Source of the DNA: Drouetiella hepatica Uher 2000/2452
Lineage (GTDB): Bacteria; Cyanobacteriota; Cyanobacteriia; Elainellales; Elainellaceae
Assembly (NCBI GenBank): GCA_019359505.1
Contig: JAHHHD010000016.1
Span: forward strand, 55,964-119,963
Direction: 5' to 3'
DNA length: 64,000 nt
A program made the position numbers and the translations under genes. This document shows positions 37,478 through 46,790 of this stretch, piece after piece. The notes beneath the pieces were generated by a model that was not told where the DNA came from, searched no databases, and saw nothing but the letters and a program-made list of their open reading frames with translations. Each line of letters starts with the position of its first letter. Position 1 is the stretch's first letter.

Positions 37478-39283
37478 ATGACTTCCCCCATTCTCGATAT
37501 TCGTCATCTGTCTGTTGCGTTTACCCAAGACGATCGCACCGTTCAGGCGGTCAGAGAGATTTCCCTAAACGTGATGCCAGGAGAGACAGTGTGTGTGGTA
37601 GGCGAATCAGGTTCGGGAAAGTCGGTGACTTCCTTGGCGACTATGGGATTGCTGGCGACTTCGGCAACGGTGCAGGGCGAGATTTGGTTCAAAGCTGCCG
37701 ATCGCGCACCTGTAAATCTATTCAGCCTCACGCCTGACCAGCGGCGCGCCTATCGAGGGGGGCAAATCGCCATGATTTTTCAGGAACCCATGAGTTCTCT
37801 AAATCCGGTCTACACCTGCGGCAACCAGGTAATAGAGGCGATTCGTCTCCATGCTGACTTGTCTCAGGAAGCGGCTTACGGGCAAGCCATCGATCTCTTT
37901 CGAGAGGTACAGCTTCCCGATCCCGAAGGAATGATGGAGCGCTATCCGCATCAGCTTTCGGGTGGACAGATTCAGCGGGTGATGATTGCCATGTCGCTGA
38001 GTGGGAACCCAGCACTCTTGATTGCCGATGAACCGACAACCGCTCTAGATGTGACCATCCAGGCAACAATTTTGGAATTGCTGCGGGAAATCCGCGATCG
38101 CCGCAACATGGCAATTCTATTCATTACTCACGACATGGGCGTGGTTTCTGAAATTGCCGATCGCGTTGTAGTTTTGTATCGCGGTCGGGTCATGGAAATT
38201 GCCCCAGTGTACGATCTGTTTGCCCATGCTCAGCACCCCTACACGCTTGGCTTACTCAACTGTCGCCCTCGCCCAGAACAGCACATTCGGCGATTGCCCA
38301 CCGTCTCGGACTTTATGCAAATCAGCACTGACGCAGAGGGACAGGAGCAGCTTATTTCTCAACCCCTCAGCGTAGTGTCGGAAAATCCTCGCTTTGCGCC
38401 AATTTCACTAGAAGATGAGAGGAGGCGATCGCAGCAACTTCTTCAACAAGCGCCTTTGCTATCCGTCAGCCATCTCACCAAAAGCTATCCGATTCGCACA
38501 GGATTTCTGGGACGCAAGAGCAGCTTCAATGCCGTCGATGATGTCAGCTTTGAAGTCTATCCTGGTGAAACTCTCGGTCTGGTAGGCGAATCGGGCTGTG
38601 GCAAGTCTACCTTAAGCCGCGTCCTATTAAGGCTGATCGAACCCACCTCCGGCGAGGTTAAGTTCGATGGCAAATCGGTGTTTCAATTGGGCAACGCCGA
38701 ACTGCGCCAACTGCGCCAAGAAATGCAGATTGTCTTTCAAAACCCCTACGGCTCCATGGACCCGCGCCAAACGATCGGCTCAGCTCTGGTTGAACCCATG
38801 GTGATTCACAATATTGGCGGTTCGACCGAGCAGCGACGACAAAAGGCGATCGCTCTCTTGGAGAGGGTTGGACTTGACGGCAGCGTCATGAACCGGATGC
38901 CCCACGAATTTTCAGGTGGTCAGCAGCAGCGCATCTGCATTGCCCGGACGCTCACCTGTAACCCTCGGTTCATTATCTGCGATGAGTCGGTGTCGGCATT
39001 AGATGTGTCAGTGCAGGCACAGGTCTTGAACCTGCTCAAGGATTTGCAACAAGACTTCGGCTTGACTTATATTTTCATTTCCCATGATTTAAGCGTTGTG
39101 AAATTTGTCAGCGATCGCATTATGGTAATGAACCAAGGCAAAATTGAGGAAATCGGCGCGGCTGAAACGGTCTACAATCATCCCACCCGCGACTACACAC
39201 GACAGCTCATTCATGCTATCCCCGATGCCAAGCTAGAAGACATTCGGGCGCGGCAGTCTTTACGTCCGACATTGGTAGAGTAA
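37478..39283 (+). CDS. Fused dual-ATPase of a peptide/nickel-type ABC importer
   Basis: A 601-residue protein joining two ATPase domains of the Dpp/Opp (GsiA-like) type. NBD1 has Walker A GESGSGKS at about 42-49, signature LSGGQIQRV and Walker [16 protein letters not shown]2 has GESGCGKST near 370-378, signature FSGGQQQRI and [10 protein letters not shown]. Each is followed by the oligopeptide-type tail (HPYTLGLL after NBD1). It energises uptake of peptides, glutathione or similar ligands. Permease and solute-binding genes are not adjacent, so it is an orphan component, a common cyanobacterial arrangement. Confidence 0.92.
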   Translation: MTSPILDIRHLSVAFTQDDRTVQAVREISLNVMPGETVCVVGESGSGKSVTSLATMGLLATSATVQGEIWFKAADRAPVNLFSLTPDQRRAYRGGQIAMIFQEPMSSLNPVYTCGNQVIEAIRLHADLSQEAAYGQAIDLFREVQLPDPEGMMERYPHQLSGGQIQRVMIAMSLSGNPALLIADEPTTALDVTIQATILELLREIRDRRNMAILFITHDMGVVSEIADRVVVLYRGRVMEIAPVYDLFAHAQHPYTLGLLNCRPRPEQHIRRLPTVSDFMQISTDAEGQEQLISQPLSVVSENPRFAPISLEDERRRSQQLLQQAPLLSVSHLTKSYPIRTGFLGRKSSFNAVDDVSFEVYPGETLGLVGESGCGKSTLSRVLLRLIEPTSGEVKFDGKSVFQLGNAELRQLRQEMQIVFQNPYGSMDPRQTIGSALVEPMVIHNIGGSTEQRRQKAIALLERVGLDGSVMNRMPHEFSGGQQQRICIARTLTCNPRFIICDESVSALDVSVQAQVLNLLKDLQQDFGLTYIFISHDLSVVKFVSDRIMVMNQGKIEEIGAAETVYNHPTRDYTRQLIHAIPDAKLEDIRARQSLRPTLVE

Positions 39284-39348
39284 CATTCCTCATCGGATAG
39301 ATCTTTGCGATCGAACTTTCAGCCGCACAGATTAACCCGGCTGAACTA

Positions 39349-39383
39349 TGGCAACCGCCAAGACAGCTAGGACGGGGATATTT
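39349..39383. repeat. Relic of the dispersed hairpin element
   Basis: ATGGCAACCGCCAAGACAGCTAGG followed by ACGGGGATATTTC keeps only the first module and the start of the hairpin arm of the element seen complete at 21.9, 36.1 and 54.4 kb. The palindromic partner is lost. Confidence 0.6.
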
Positions 39384-39414
39384 CATAGCCGCCATCTACG
39401 GTGATAGCAACTTC

Positions 39415-39678
39415 TTAAATGTCATCTGCTGAAGTAGCTTTCTGAGACTTAGGTTTGCTGAACAAAAACCACCAAAGTTCTAAGCCCATTAACCCAACTC
39501 CACCCAGCGTCACAGCAACTTTGTTGCCCAAAGACTGTTCAATTCGCTGGAACTGACCCGTCGTTTCAGATGCTCTCTGAATCGGGTATCCGGGTATCTC
39601 AGATGCGATCGCACCTGGAAGCACTCCCAGCAAAAACCCAAAGCCTGCCAATGTTCCTAAAAGTGTTGCCTTTTTCAT
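39415..39678 (-). CDS. Small exported or membrane protein of the copper operon
   Basis: An 87-residue protein (from the third of three consecutive ATGs, which best fits the GAAGGG ribosome binding site) with an N-terminal signal-like helix (about 4-24, AIAS cleavage region), a short middle containing a predicted amphipathic stretch, and a C-terminal hydrophobic segment (GGVGLMGLELWWFLF). It begins just after the copA stop codon, so it is probably translated with copA. No domain is recognised; copper homeostasis is inferred from position only. Its Trp/Phe-rich C-terminus and lack of Cys or Met-rich motifs argue against direct copper chelation. Confidence 0.7.
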   Translation of the reverse strand: MKKATLLGTLAGFGFLLGVLPGAIASEIPGYPIQRASETTGQFQRIEQSLGNKVAVTLGGVGLMGLELWWFLFSKPKSQKATSADDI

Positions 39679-39689
39679 CATCATCCCTT

Positions 39690-41969
39690 CTAAAATAAGG
39701 CTTTGGGCTTGAAATTTCGCAATCGTAGAGCATTGGTTACAACTGAGACTGAGCTAAGCGCCATTGCAGCTCCAGCGACCACAGGACTGAGTAACCAGCC
39801 GGAAATAGGATAGAGAATTCCTGCCGCAATTGGAATTCCTGCCACGTTATAGATAAACGCAAAGAACAGGTTTTGTCGAATGTTTCGCAAGGTGGCGCGG
39901 GAAAGCTGAATTGCAGTAACGATACCATTCAAATCACCTGAAATTAACGTGATATCGCTGGCGGCAATGGCTACGTCTGTTCCGGTACCGATCGCCAAAC
40001 CTACGTCAGCTTGCGCTAAGGCAGGTGCATCATTAATGCCGTCTCCCACCATTGCAACTCGTTTCCCCTCTGCCTGTAGCGCTGCAATCTGAGCTGCCTT
40101 TTGATCGGGGCGAACTTCTGCCATAACGCGACGAATTCCCACTTCTCGCGCGATCACCTCGGCCGTGCGGAGGTTGTCGCCTGTCAGCATCACAACCTCT
40201 AGTCCTAGCTTTTGCAGGGTGCGAATGGCAGCCGCCGAGGAGGGTTTGACGGCATCTGAGATACCCATGATGCTTTCTACTTTGCCGTTGACCGCTACCC
40301 AGATCACAGTTTTGCCGATCGCTTCCAACGACTCCCACTGGAGCTGAACCTCAGTCTCAATCCCTAGTTCATGCATCCAGCGATATGTTCCAATCTGCAC
40401 AAGCTGATGAGAAGCTTGACCAAAAGTTGGGTTAGAAACATAGCCTTGAACGCCACTACCCGCGATCGCCTCAAAATCTTCTACGCTGGCTAATTCTGCG
40501 CCCTGAGCTTGAGCATACTGCACGACTGCTTCAGCCAAGGGATGCTCTGAGTTTCGTTCTACAGCAGCAGCAAGGCTCAGAAGCCTTAACTCGTTGCCAT
40601 TTGCTGTTCCTCTGACCGTTATAAAATCGGTTACAGTCGGTTTACCTTGAGTAATCGTTCCCGTTTTATCTAAAACGATCGTTTGGAGTTTATGAGCCTG
40701 TTCCAGACTTTCGGCTGCCTTAATCAAAATCCCATTCTCTGCTCCTTTCCCGGTTCCCACCATAATGGATGTAGGTGTTGCTAAACCTAATGCACAAGGG
40801 CAGGCAATAATTAGTACCCCAACTGTTGTAATCAACGCCATCGTCACGTTCCCCATGACGTTGTACCAGATGACAAAAGTGGCGATCGCGATTGCTATAA
40901 CTACAGGCACAAACCAGCCTGTAACGCGATCGGCAAGCCGTTGGATAGGAGCTTTAGAGCCTTGTGCCTGCTGCACCAGCTTGACGATTTGCGCCAAGAA
41001 AGTGTCTTTGCCTATGCGGGTGACGCGGAGCTTAAAGCTGCCCGTTTTATTAATCGTTGCTCCAATGACCTCATCGCCAACTTGCTTTTTCACGGCTAAG
41101 CTTTCGCCTGTAACCATGGCTTCATCGATCGTGGAGCCGCCCTCAACAATTTCGCCATCTGCGGGAATTTTTTCGCCTGGACGGACAAGAATTATGTCGT
41201 TTAGAACGACTTCATCGATCGAGATATCTATGTCTTTTCCGTTGCGGATCACGCGCGCTGTTCTCGCCTGTAGACCGATCAATTTACGCATTGCCTCAGA
41301 GGTTTGTCCCCTAGCGCGGTTTTCTAGCAAGCGTCCCAGCAAAATTAGCGTGACGATCGCTGAGGCAGATTCATAGTAGACATCTGGATTCAATCCTTGG
41401 CGGATGAACCAATCAGGGGAAAAAGTTGGGAAGAGAGAGTAAACGTAAGCCGTACCCGTACCGATCGCCACCAGAGTATCCATCGTTGCGGTATGGCGTT
41501 TGAGGGATTTCCAAGCGTTGATGAAAAAAGAACTGCCACACCAGAACAGCACTGGAGTTGTTAGAAATAACTGTAGCCAAGCATTATGCAGCCACATGGG
41601 GATGAACAGAATCGGCAAGCCCGTCATCATAGGCAGGGAACCGATCACGAGAATGATGCTAACAACACCGCCTACCCAAATCTTACGGGTCAATCTACGG
41701 TTTTCGGCTTGTCTTTCTTGCCGCTCTCTATCGCTCTCATCTACGATGCCCTCTTGCAGCGGCTGTGCAGAGTAGCCTGCCGCATCAACAGCCGCTTGAA
41801 TTTCAGCGAGGCTGGTTTTGTCAGGGTCATAGGTGACAGATGCCTGCTCTGCGCCAAAATTGACGCTAGCGCTAACGTCCGGAATAGATTGAATCGCTTC
41901 CTCTATGTTGTGTGCGCATGAGGCGCAACTCATACCCCGCAGCTTTAAAGTTGCATTTTCGGTTGCCAT
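39690..41969 (-). CDS. copA: Copper-translocating P-type ATPase
   Basis: P1B-type ATPase pumping Cu+ across the plasma or thylakoid membrane. The 759 residues include an N-terminal heavy-metal-associated domain with GMSCASC (Cys15, Cys18), eight membrane helices, the CPC motif in helix 6 (Cys390-Pro391-Cys392, I-A-CPCALG), the phosphorylation motif DKTGT, the SEHPLAEA His-Pro motif and [10 protein letters not shown]. Cyanobacteria have two paralogues, CtaA (import) and PacS (thylakoid); adjacency to an Atx1-like chaperone fits both. The substrate assignment to copper is firm from CPC plus context. Confidence 0.94.
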   Translation of the reverse strand: MATENATLKLRGMSCASCAHNIEEAIQSIPDVSASVNFGAEQASVTYDPDKTSLAEIQAAVDAAGYSAQPLQEGIVDESDRERQERQAENRRLTRKIWVGGVVSIILVIGSLPMMTGLPILFIPMWLHNAWLQLFLTTPVLFWCGSSFFINAWKSLKRHTATMDTLVAIGTGTAYVYSLFPTFSPDWFIRQGLNPDVYYESASAIVTLILLGRLLENRARGQTSEAMRKLIGLQARTARVIRNGKDIDISIDEVVLNDIILVRPGEKIPADGEIVEGGSTIDEAMVTGESLAVKKQVGDEVIGATINKTGSFKLRVTRIGKDTFLAQIVKLVQQAQGSKAPIQRLADRVTGWFVPVVIAIAIATFVIWYNVMGNVTMALITTVGVLIIACPCALGLATPTSIMVGTGKGAENGILIKAAESLEQAHKLQTIVLDKTGTITQGKPTVTDFITVRGTANGNELRLLSLAAAVERNSEHPLAEAVVQYAQAQGAELASVEDFEAIAGSGVQGYVSNPTFGQASHQLVQIGTYRWMHELGIETEVQLQWESLEAIGKTVIWVAVNGKVESIMGISDAVKPSSAAAIRTLQKLGLEVVMLTGDNLRTAEVIAREVGIRRVMAEVRPDQKAAQIAALQAEGKRVAMVGDGINDAPALAQADVGLAIGTGTDVAIAASDITLISGDLNGIVTAIQLSRATLRNIRQNLFFAFIYNVAGIPIAAGILYPISGWLLSPVVAGAAMALSSVSVVTNALRLRNFKPKALF

Positions 41970-42020
41970 GATTTCCTTCTTGTGTCTGGCTTGCAGCTTG
42001 TGGCGATCGGCTTACAGCGG

Positions 42021-42218
42021 TCACTCTGCTACGGTGTAGCCTGCTGCTACGATCGCTGCTTTCACGGCTGTTTTGGACTGCTGTGTCTCAACGGTCACTA
42101 GCTTAGTCTTCGGATCAGCCACAATCGTTGCCGTAGAATCGATCGCTTTCACGGCTTGAGTAATAGTCTCGCTACAGGCAGAACACGCCATGTTGGGAAC
42201 GGTCAACTGAAGATTCAT
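42021..42218 (-). CDS. Copper chaperone (Atx1-like HMA protein)
   Basis: A 65-residue single heavy-metal-associated domain with the metal site MACSAC (Cys12, Cys15) and the compact alpha/beta fold ending GYTVAE. It is the likely donor of Cu+ to the CopA N-terminal domain, as shown for Synechocystis Atx1 (ScAtx1) with CtaA and PacS. The His61 found in Synechocystis is replaced by a non-His residue by length alignment, though this needs a real alignment. It lies 51 bases upstream of copA behind a MerR-type promoter. Confidence 0.9.
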   Translation of the reverse strand: MNLQLTVPNMACSACSETITQAVKAIDSTATIVADPKTKLVTVETQQSKTAVKAAIVAAGYTVAE

Positions 42219-42250
42219 GATTTAAAGCCCTTTTCTATTCACTAAATTCT

Positions 42251-42282
42251 ATAGTGCACTCTCCAGTCGAATGGAGAGTCAA
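42251..42282 (-). promoter_or_regulatory. MerR/CueR-type promoter of the copper operon
   Basis: Reading on the minus strand: a -35 TTGACT (42282-42277), a 20-base spacer and a -10 CACTAT (42256-42251). The long spacer, instead of the normal 17, contains the dyad ACTCTCCA-N6-TGGAGAGT (42258-42279). This is the layout of promoters untwisted by metal-sensing MerR proteins such as CueR and ZntR. The regulator gene is not in the window. Confidence 0.75.
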
Positions 42283-42366
42283 GGGGGCTGAATAATATTT
42301 TAGGGATAGTTTGAAGACGTGTAATACCGATTTAAACGAATTTGTGGGCACATCGAACCTCAGCAG

Positions 42367-42387
42367 GGGCTTGGCAATGCCAAGCCC
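42367..42387. repeat. GGGCTTGGCA hairpin repeat
   Basis: A 10-bp perfect stem around a single A. A degenerate relative occurs at about 36226-36260. Short GC-rich hairpins of the form GGGGCTTGGCAATGCC are frequent between cyanobacterial genes. Confidence 0.65.
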
Positions 42388-42423
42388 GTACCGGGATCTG
42401 TCGTAGTTCTAATTCAAATTGGT

Positions 42424-42514
42424 TAGGACTTACGCATTTTTGTGGTGTGTGGTGGGCTGCGCCCACCACACACCACAAAAATGCACCACAGCTAGAGGGC
42501 TTGCGTAAGTCCTA
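42424..42514. mobile_element. MITE-like element with 13-bp terminal inverted repeats
   Basis: A 91-bp unit bounded by TAGGACTTACGCA (42424-42436) and its exact reverse complement (42502-42514), enclosing a 24-bp perfect stem with a TGC loop (42434-42457 with 42461-42484). The AGGACTTACGCA end resembles the ends of insertion sequences seen in cyanobacteria, which could supply the transposase in trans. None lies in the window. Confidence 0.7.
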
Positions 42515-42787
42515 TTGGTATAAGAATTGAAATCTGGCTTTACGCCTATGTTTGCTGCAATCCCAGCAACATTAGGTTTTATGGTTTTCCCATAGTTTTT
42601 TATCCCGCTTGATAAAACTCAGGCGGAACGCGATTTGGGCATGACGAAGCTCAAGCAAAAATACCAGGTTATTTTCGCTCACAACACAATGCCCGCATGT
42701 TCTACTACATACAGGGGTATTTATCTTCCCTTCAGGAAACAAGGGCTATGGACTTAGGATCACAAATTAATTAACCTGCAATAATTT

Positions 42788-42826
42788 TTTGGAAGTGTCG
42801 CACTCCGCGTGGCACTTCCAAAAAAC
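42788..42826. terminator. Bidirectional hairpin terminator
   Basis: TTTTTTGGAAGTG (42786-42798 region) faces CACTTCCAAAAAA (42814-42826), giving a stem with flanking A/T-runs on both sides. It lies 28 bases after the stop of the minus-strand gene at 42854 and would terminate it. Confidence 0.7.
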
Positions 42827-42853
42827 TATTGAGTTTCATTTTGTACGCGATCC

Positions 42854-43444
42854 TTACCATAGAGCCGGGACTGGAGCCTCCTGTACTGTTCTATCCGCAC
42901 CCGAATCTATTACGGTGGGAGCAACGCTGGGCGACTGTCGGAAAGAAGGGGCAAAGGGCGCTGCTGGTACAGGCTCTTCGGTAAAGATGGCATCAGATTG
43001 GAGAGAGCTGGTAAAAGGAGTGGGAAGGTCTGCCGTGCGAAGGGTTGGATCGCTCGTGTTTTGCTGCATCATTAGCTCGTTATAGAGCTTGTGGCTCACT
43101 CGTCCATCACCCGCAATCTCATTTTCAGGAAATGAGAGCAAGAACCAAAACGTGTTACGGGGAAATCTACGGTTGAAGTAAAAAGGCTGATCGAACGTGT
43201 AGTATGCGTCCTCGATCTGGTCAATGACGGTGGGGCGATCGTCAATCACTTCTTGCGCCACGGCGCTGCTCATGCCACCGACCCAAGCAATCGAAGTAGC
43301 CGAAAGGATAAATGCACCTAAAAGCCCTTTGAGCTTTGGGCAGGTCAAGCTTGCCAAGACAGGTTCAAGCTTTTTACTTGTGGAGTTTGTCAGTTTACAG
43401 ACGGTTTTTGCCTGATCTCTATCAATGTTTCTGCCGATATACAT
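42854..43444 (-). CDS. Secreted hypothetical protein
   Basis: A 196-residue protein with a long, basic N-terminal region and an internal hydrophobic helix (about 37-60, ending SSAVAQE, a plausible signal cleavage site). The mature part begins DDRPTVIDQIEDAYYTF, contains aromatic PFYFNRRFPRNTFWFLLSFPENEIAGDG and ends in a Pro/Ser/Ala-rich tail. No family is recognised. If the true start is an internal one, the ATG nearest the signal helix would shorten the N-terminus. Coding evidence is length, composition and signal. Confidence 0.65.
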   Translation of the reverse strand: MYIGRNIDRDQAKTVCKLTNSTSKKLEPVLASLTCPKLKGLLGAFILSATSIAWVGGMSSAVAQEVIDDRPTVIDQIEDAYYTFDQPFYFNRRFPRNTFWFLLSFPENEIAGDGRVSHKLYNELMMQQNTSDPTLRTADLPTPFTSSLQSDAIFTEEPVPAAPFAPSFRQSPSVAPTVIDSGADRTVQEAPVPALW

Positions 43445-43733
43445 GGTTTACTTATCCTTCTAAAGACTCTGAACTTGATGTCTTGCCCGATCGACCAAAT
43501 CCTTATCTAGAAGTTCATCACCATTGTTAAACCTTCCACTCAACGAGTCAATGATTTAACTAAGATTTTTAAGCTCTAACTCATCATAGAATCTATGATG
43601 AAAGCTGGCACATAACTTCTCAAGTGTAGACTGCTTCTGTATAGGGGAGTCAGATTGAAGCGCGATCGTCTCTTTCTCAGATTTTGATCTAATACATCAG
43701 CCGTTCTTTCACTCTCTTTATCTAGATTGCCCA
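43445..43733. other. Divergent intergenic region upstream of pyrE
   Basis: Holds the promoters of the 42854-43444 gene and pyrE. It includes a 21-base near-palindrome, TCATCATAG (43581-43589) and CTATGATGA (43593-43601), which is a candidate operator. No gene is accepted. Confidence 0.5.
43581..43601. promoter_or_regulatory. 9-bp dyad upstream of pyrE, possible operator
   Basis: Two perfect 9-bp arms separated by AAT, centred between two divergent genes. No known regulator consensus is recognised. Confidence 0.35.
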
Positions 43734-44336
43734 ATGTCAGCTCAACTTGAATCATTAACCTTCGTTGTTCAAACCGATTTGCCGTCTTTGCGTCAGTATC
43801 TGCTCGATTTGTTTTGTCAGGTGGCTTACAAAGAGGGGGATTTCGTTCTCTCATCAGGGCAACGCAGCGCCTATTACATCAATAGCAAGCAGGTGACGCT
43901 GCATCCCCAAGGCGGAGTTGCCGTGGGTCGTATTCTGCTGTCTATGCTGTCTGCCGAAACCCAGGCGGTAGCGGGGCTGACCCTGGGAGCCGATCCGATG
44001 GTGACAGCCACCAGCGTGGTCGGGGTCTATGAGGGTAGGGCGATCGTCCCGCTGATTGTTCGCAAAGAAGCCAAAGGGCATGGCACCCAGGCTTACATTG
44101 AGGGACTGACGCTGCCGCCCGATACGCCAGTTGTCGTTTTAGAGGATGTCGTCACAACTGGACAGTCTGCTCTGAAGGCGGTCGATCGACTCCGTCAGGC
44201 AGGCTACCAGGTTAACGAAATTATTGCGCTGGTCGATCGTCATCAGGGGGGCGCAGAGCTGTATGCCGAGCAGGGCATCCGCTTTCAGACCGTGTTTTCT
44301 ATTACGGACTTACAAACTCGATCGGCTGAGCTATGA
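43734..44336 (+). CDS. pyrE: Orotate phosphoribosyltransferase
   Basis: Pyrimidine-biosynthesis enzyme converting orotate and PRPP to OMP. The 200 residues carry the PRPP loop VVVLEDVVTTGQSALKAV, the flexible loop region VRKEAKGHGTQ with Lys and His, and the N-terminal FVLSSGQRSAYYINSKQ typical of OPRT rather than hypoxanthine enzymes. The short N-terminal extension before LDLFCQVAYK is common in cyanobacteria. Converges with mnmA. Confidence 0.93.
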   Translation: MSAQLESLTFVVQTDLPSLRQYLLDLFCQVAYKEGDFVLSSGQRSAYYINSKQVTLHPQGGVAVGRILLSMLSAETQAVAGLTLGADPMVTATSVVGVYEGRAIVPLIVRKEAKGHGTQAYIEGLTLPPDTPVVVLEDVVTTGQSALKAVDRLRQAGYQVNEIIALVDRHQGGAELYAEQGIRFQTVFSITDLQTRSAEL

Positions 44337-44372
44337 GCGGCTAGGTTGTGAGCAGCTGAGCTATGGAGACGC

Positions 44373-45428
44373 TTACGCCTCAGTTTCAATAATGCCGCCC
44401 CCCAGTAGGATATCCCCGTCATACCAGACGGCTGCCTGTCCCGGCGTAATGCTGATCTGCGGATCGTCTAAGACAATCTTGGCACGATCGTTCGCTAACG
44501 GAATTACCGCACAGGGCACCGCTTCTGAACGATAGCGAATCTGCACCTCCGCTCGAATGGGGGCGACGGGAGCGGCAATAGACACCCAGTTGACGCGCTG
44601 CACGGTCAGCTCTGAAGCTTGGGCAACTGTGCGATCGCCCACAATCACCTGATTTTTGGCGGCATCGATCGCCACCACGTAAAGCGGCTGCGCGGCGGCA
44701 ATGCCCAGCCCTTTGCGCTGTCCGATCGTGTAGTTGTGAATACCATCATGCTGCCCCAAGATCTTTCCCGTCGCATCGACAATATCGCCCTGCTTCGGAG
44801 CCAAATATTTCTCTAAAAATTCCCGCATCGATCCATGCGCTTCAATCAGGCATAAATCCTGGCTCTCTGGTTTTTCGGCAGTGTGCAACCCAAACTTCGC
44901 CGCCTGTTGGCGGGTCTCAGCTTTGGTTTGACCACCCAAAGGAAACAGCGTATGCGCTAAAATCTCCTGACTCAGGTCGTAGAGAAAGTAGGTTTGATCC
45001 TTGTGGCGATCGATCGCCCGTCGCAACTGATGGCGATCGGTAGTGGGGTCATAGGCAATCTGAGCATAGTGCCCGGTGGCAATGCGATCGATGCCTAACT
45101 CCTGCTGCGCATACTGAAGCATGGGAGAAAATTTAACGGCTTTATTACACTGTGAACATGGCAACGGCGTAATGCCCGCCCCGTAGCCGCTGACCAAGTA
45201 GTCCACAATATTTTTCTCAAACAGCTCCCGCGTATCCACAACATGATGAGGCACGCCCAATTCCTCGCAAAGCTGAGCAGCATCCACCATGCCTTCAGAG
45301 CAGCACTGACCTTTACCCTTCATCAGCCATAAAGTCAGCCCCACCACCTCATAGCCCTGCTGATGCAGAGCCGCAGCCGCTACTGAGCTATCTACCCCAC
45401 CCGAAAGTCCGACAACGACTTTACTCAT
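44373..45428 (-). CDS. mnmA: tRNA 2-thiouridylase MnmA
   Basis: Adds sulfur to U34 of tRNAs for Lys, Glu and Gln. Counting from the ATG at 45428 (351 residues), the ATP PP-loop is GLSGGVDSS at 7-15, the first catalytic Cys is in [12 protein letters not shown] near residue 97 and the second in ESQDLCLIE near 200. The frame is open for 16 residues upstream to 45476 but these are atypical and the internal ATG gives the family start [11 protein letters not shown]. Confidence 0.94.
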   Translation of the reverse strand: MSKVVVGLSGGVDSSVAAAALHQQGYEVVGLTLWLMKGKGQCCSEGMVDAAQLCEELGVPHHVVDTRELFEKNIVDYLVSGYGAGITPLPCSQCNKAVKFSPMLQYAQQELGIDRIATGHYAQIAYDPTTDRHQLRRAIDRHKDQTYFLYDLSQEILAHTLFPLGGQTKAETRQQAAKFGLHTAEKPESQDLCLIEAHGSMREFLEKYLAPKQGDIVDATGKILGQHDGIHNYTIGQRKGLGIAAAQPLYVVAIDAAKNQVIVGDRTVAQASELTVQRVNWVSIAAPVAPIRAEVQIRYRSEAVPCAVIPLANDRAKIVLDDPQISITPGQAAVWYDGDILLGGGIIETEA

Positions 45429-45629
45429 GAATCTTGAAAACCAGAATTTGAAGCTGGAAAAGTACAGTTCTTCCAAATTCTACGCTAGCACTCAGCTAAA
45501 CAATTGGGGAAAGCACAATTTTGGATAATCGCGTTCAGGATTTAAATTCCTGTGCTAGACTTGCAGCCAACATTTAGATTTAGCGTTACGGACTTCCGTT
45601 GACCCCCATATGTAGGGGAATAGCGTGCA

Positions 45630-46703
45630 ATGACTGACAAATATTTGCGATCGAATAACTATAGACACCCCGCTTGGCATCTATCCATAGCAACCTTGTT
45701 GTGCAGTGGATTTGTGGCAGGGCTGGCGCAGGGGCTTGGGGCTGGGCGGGTTGGGGCTGAGCCGCTCCTGACTCGTGAGGGAGCCAACGTTTTGATTGCT
45801 CAAGATGTTGTACAGGGTTTACCGCCTCCACCTCCTGGACAAACTGCCCTGCCTTCACAGCCTGATTCGATCGATCGATCTCTGGCACAACCTCAAGAGC
45901 AGCAAATGTCCGATCGCCGCTACATGGTGGTTGTCAATGGCGGCAGCTCTAGATTGCTGAGTCAGGTACAGCGCGTTGCCTCCGATGCAACGGTTCAAGA
46001 GTATCAGGGACAGCGCGTGATTCAGGTTGCTACGTTTGATGACTCCGATCGCGCCGAGCGGCAAGTGGAGCTGCTGGCATCTAGAGGGATTGGCGCAAAA
46101 ATTTTGCCCTTGCCCACGGGATTATCTAATGCCGAATTGCCCAACGCCGGATTGCCCGATGCTAGTCAGCCTCTTTTGTCTTCACCTTCTGTTCAGGCGC
46201 GATCGCCCAGAATGGCATCTCCTGATCTGCCGCCGCCTGAACTGTTGCCCTCACCCGAATTATTGCCTTCACAAGCAGTACCCAGAGAAGTGAACTTTAA
46301 TGGAGGGCAGCCAACGCTAGATCAGTTTCCCAGCCCGCCGCCTCTGCCGCCAGGGGCTAACGGCAGCGTCGATGGTTCTCGCAGACCCCAGGAGAATCCA
46401 ACCAATAGCGCCGCCCGCAGCAGTCAGATTGACTCACCGCGAACCGGATCTGCTGAAGGCTTCAGCGGTGGGCGAGCTTATTTTGTGGTGATTCCAGGGA
46501 AGCAAGGAGAGCTAGAGGCTATCAGTAATCAGGTCATCCGCTTGGGGGATGGCTTTGGCATTGCCCAGTTGGTGCAGCAGACCAGCCAACCGAGAGGCCC
46601 TCACGTTCAAGTCGGCCCCTTTGGCGATCGCGATGCCGCCAACCGCTGGAATCGTTATTTTCGAGATTTTGGCATGGATGCAAGAATACACGTTCGCAGA
46701 TAG
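45630..46703 (+). CDS. SPOR-like exported proline-rich protein
   Basis: A 357-residue exported protein: a signal-like hydrophobic segment (about 19-36), a Pro-rich linker, a first SPOR-like module (about 98-165, DRRYMVVVNGGSS ... VATFDDSDRAERQVELLASRGIGAKI), a low-complexity Pro/Ser/Leu linker (about 170-275) and a second SPOR-like module (about 282-357, ending GPFGDRDAANRWNRYFRDFGMDARI). SPOR domains bind denuded peptidoglycan glycans, often at division sites. The paired repeats are my reading of the pattern. AGGGGAA precedes the ATG, and a terminator follows. Confidence 0.72.
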   Translation: MTDKYLRSNNYRHPAWHLSIATLLCSGFVAGLAQGLGAGRVGAEPLLTREGANVLIAQDVVQGLPPPPPGQTALPSQPDSIDRSLAQPQEQQMSDRRYMVVVNGGSSRLLSQVQRVASDATVQEYQGQRVIQVATFDDSDRAERQVELLASRGIGAKILPLPTGLSNAELPNAGLPDASQPLLSSPSVQARSPRMASPDLPPPELLPSPELLPSQAVPREVNFNGGQPTLDQFPSPPPLPPGANGSVDGSRRPQENPTNSAARSSQIDSPRTGSAEGFSGGRAYFVVIPGKQGELEAISNQVIRLGDGFGIAQLVQQTSQPRGPHVQVGPFGDRDAANRWNRYFRDFGMDARIHVRR

Positions 46704-46743
46704 TTTGGCGCGGATAGTCTTAGGTTTCGAGTAGGTTTGAGTC

Positions 46744-46782
46744 AGGGTATTTGTGGCGTATGCCACAAATACCCTATTTTTT
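46744..46782 (+). terminator. Rho-independent terminator
   Basis: A 14-bp perfect stem (46744-46757 with 46762-46775), GTAT loop, followed by ATTTTTT. It ends the SPOR-like gene and lies just before the convergent tlyA 3' end, for which it also has an A-run on the other side. Confidence 0.9.
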
Positions 46783-46790
46783 GGAAGCAT

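Larger units (their letters stand above)
42283..42853. other. Intergenic region with repeat elements
   Basis: After the copper promoter the spacer contains a GGGCTTGGCA-A-TGCCAAGCCC hairpin (42367-42387), a MITE-like element (42424-42514), and a terminator-type hairpin ahead of the next gene's 3' end (42788-42825). No coding frame is accepted between them. Confidence 0.65.

Noticed and set aside
40765..41376. 203-codon open frame opposite copA
   Set aside because: It lies wholly inside copA, which has all family motifs; Ser/Thr/Ile-rich composition and no ribosome binding site.
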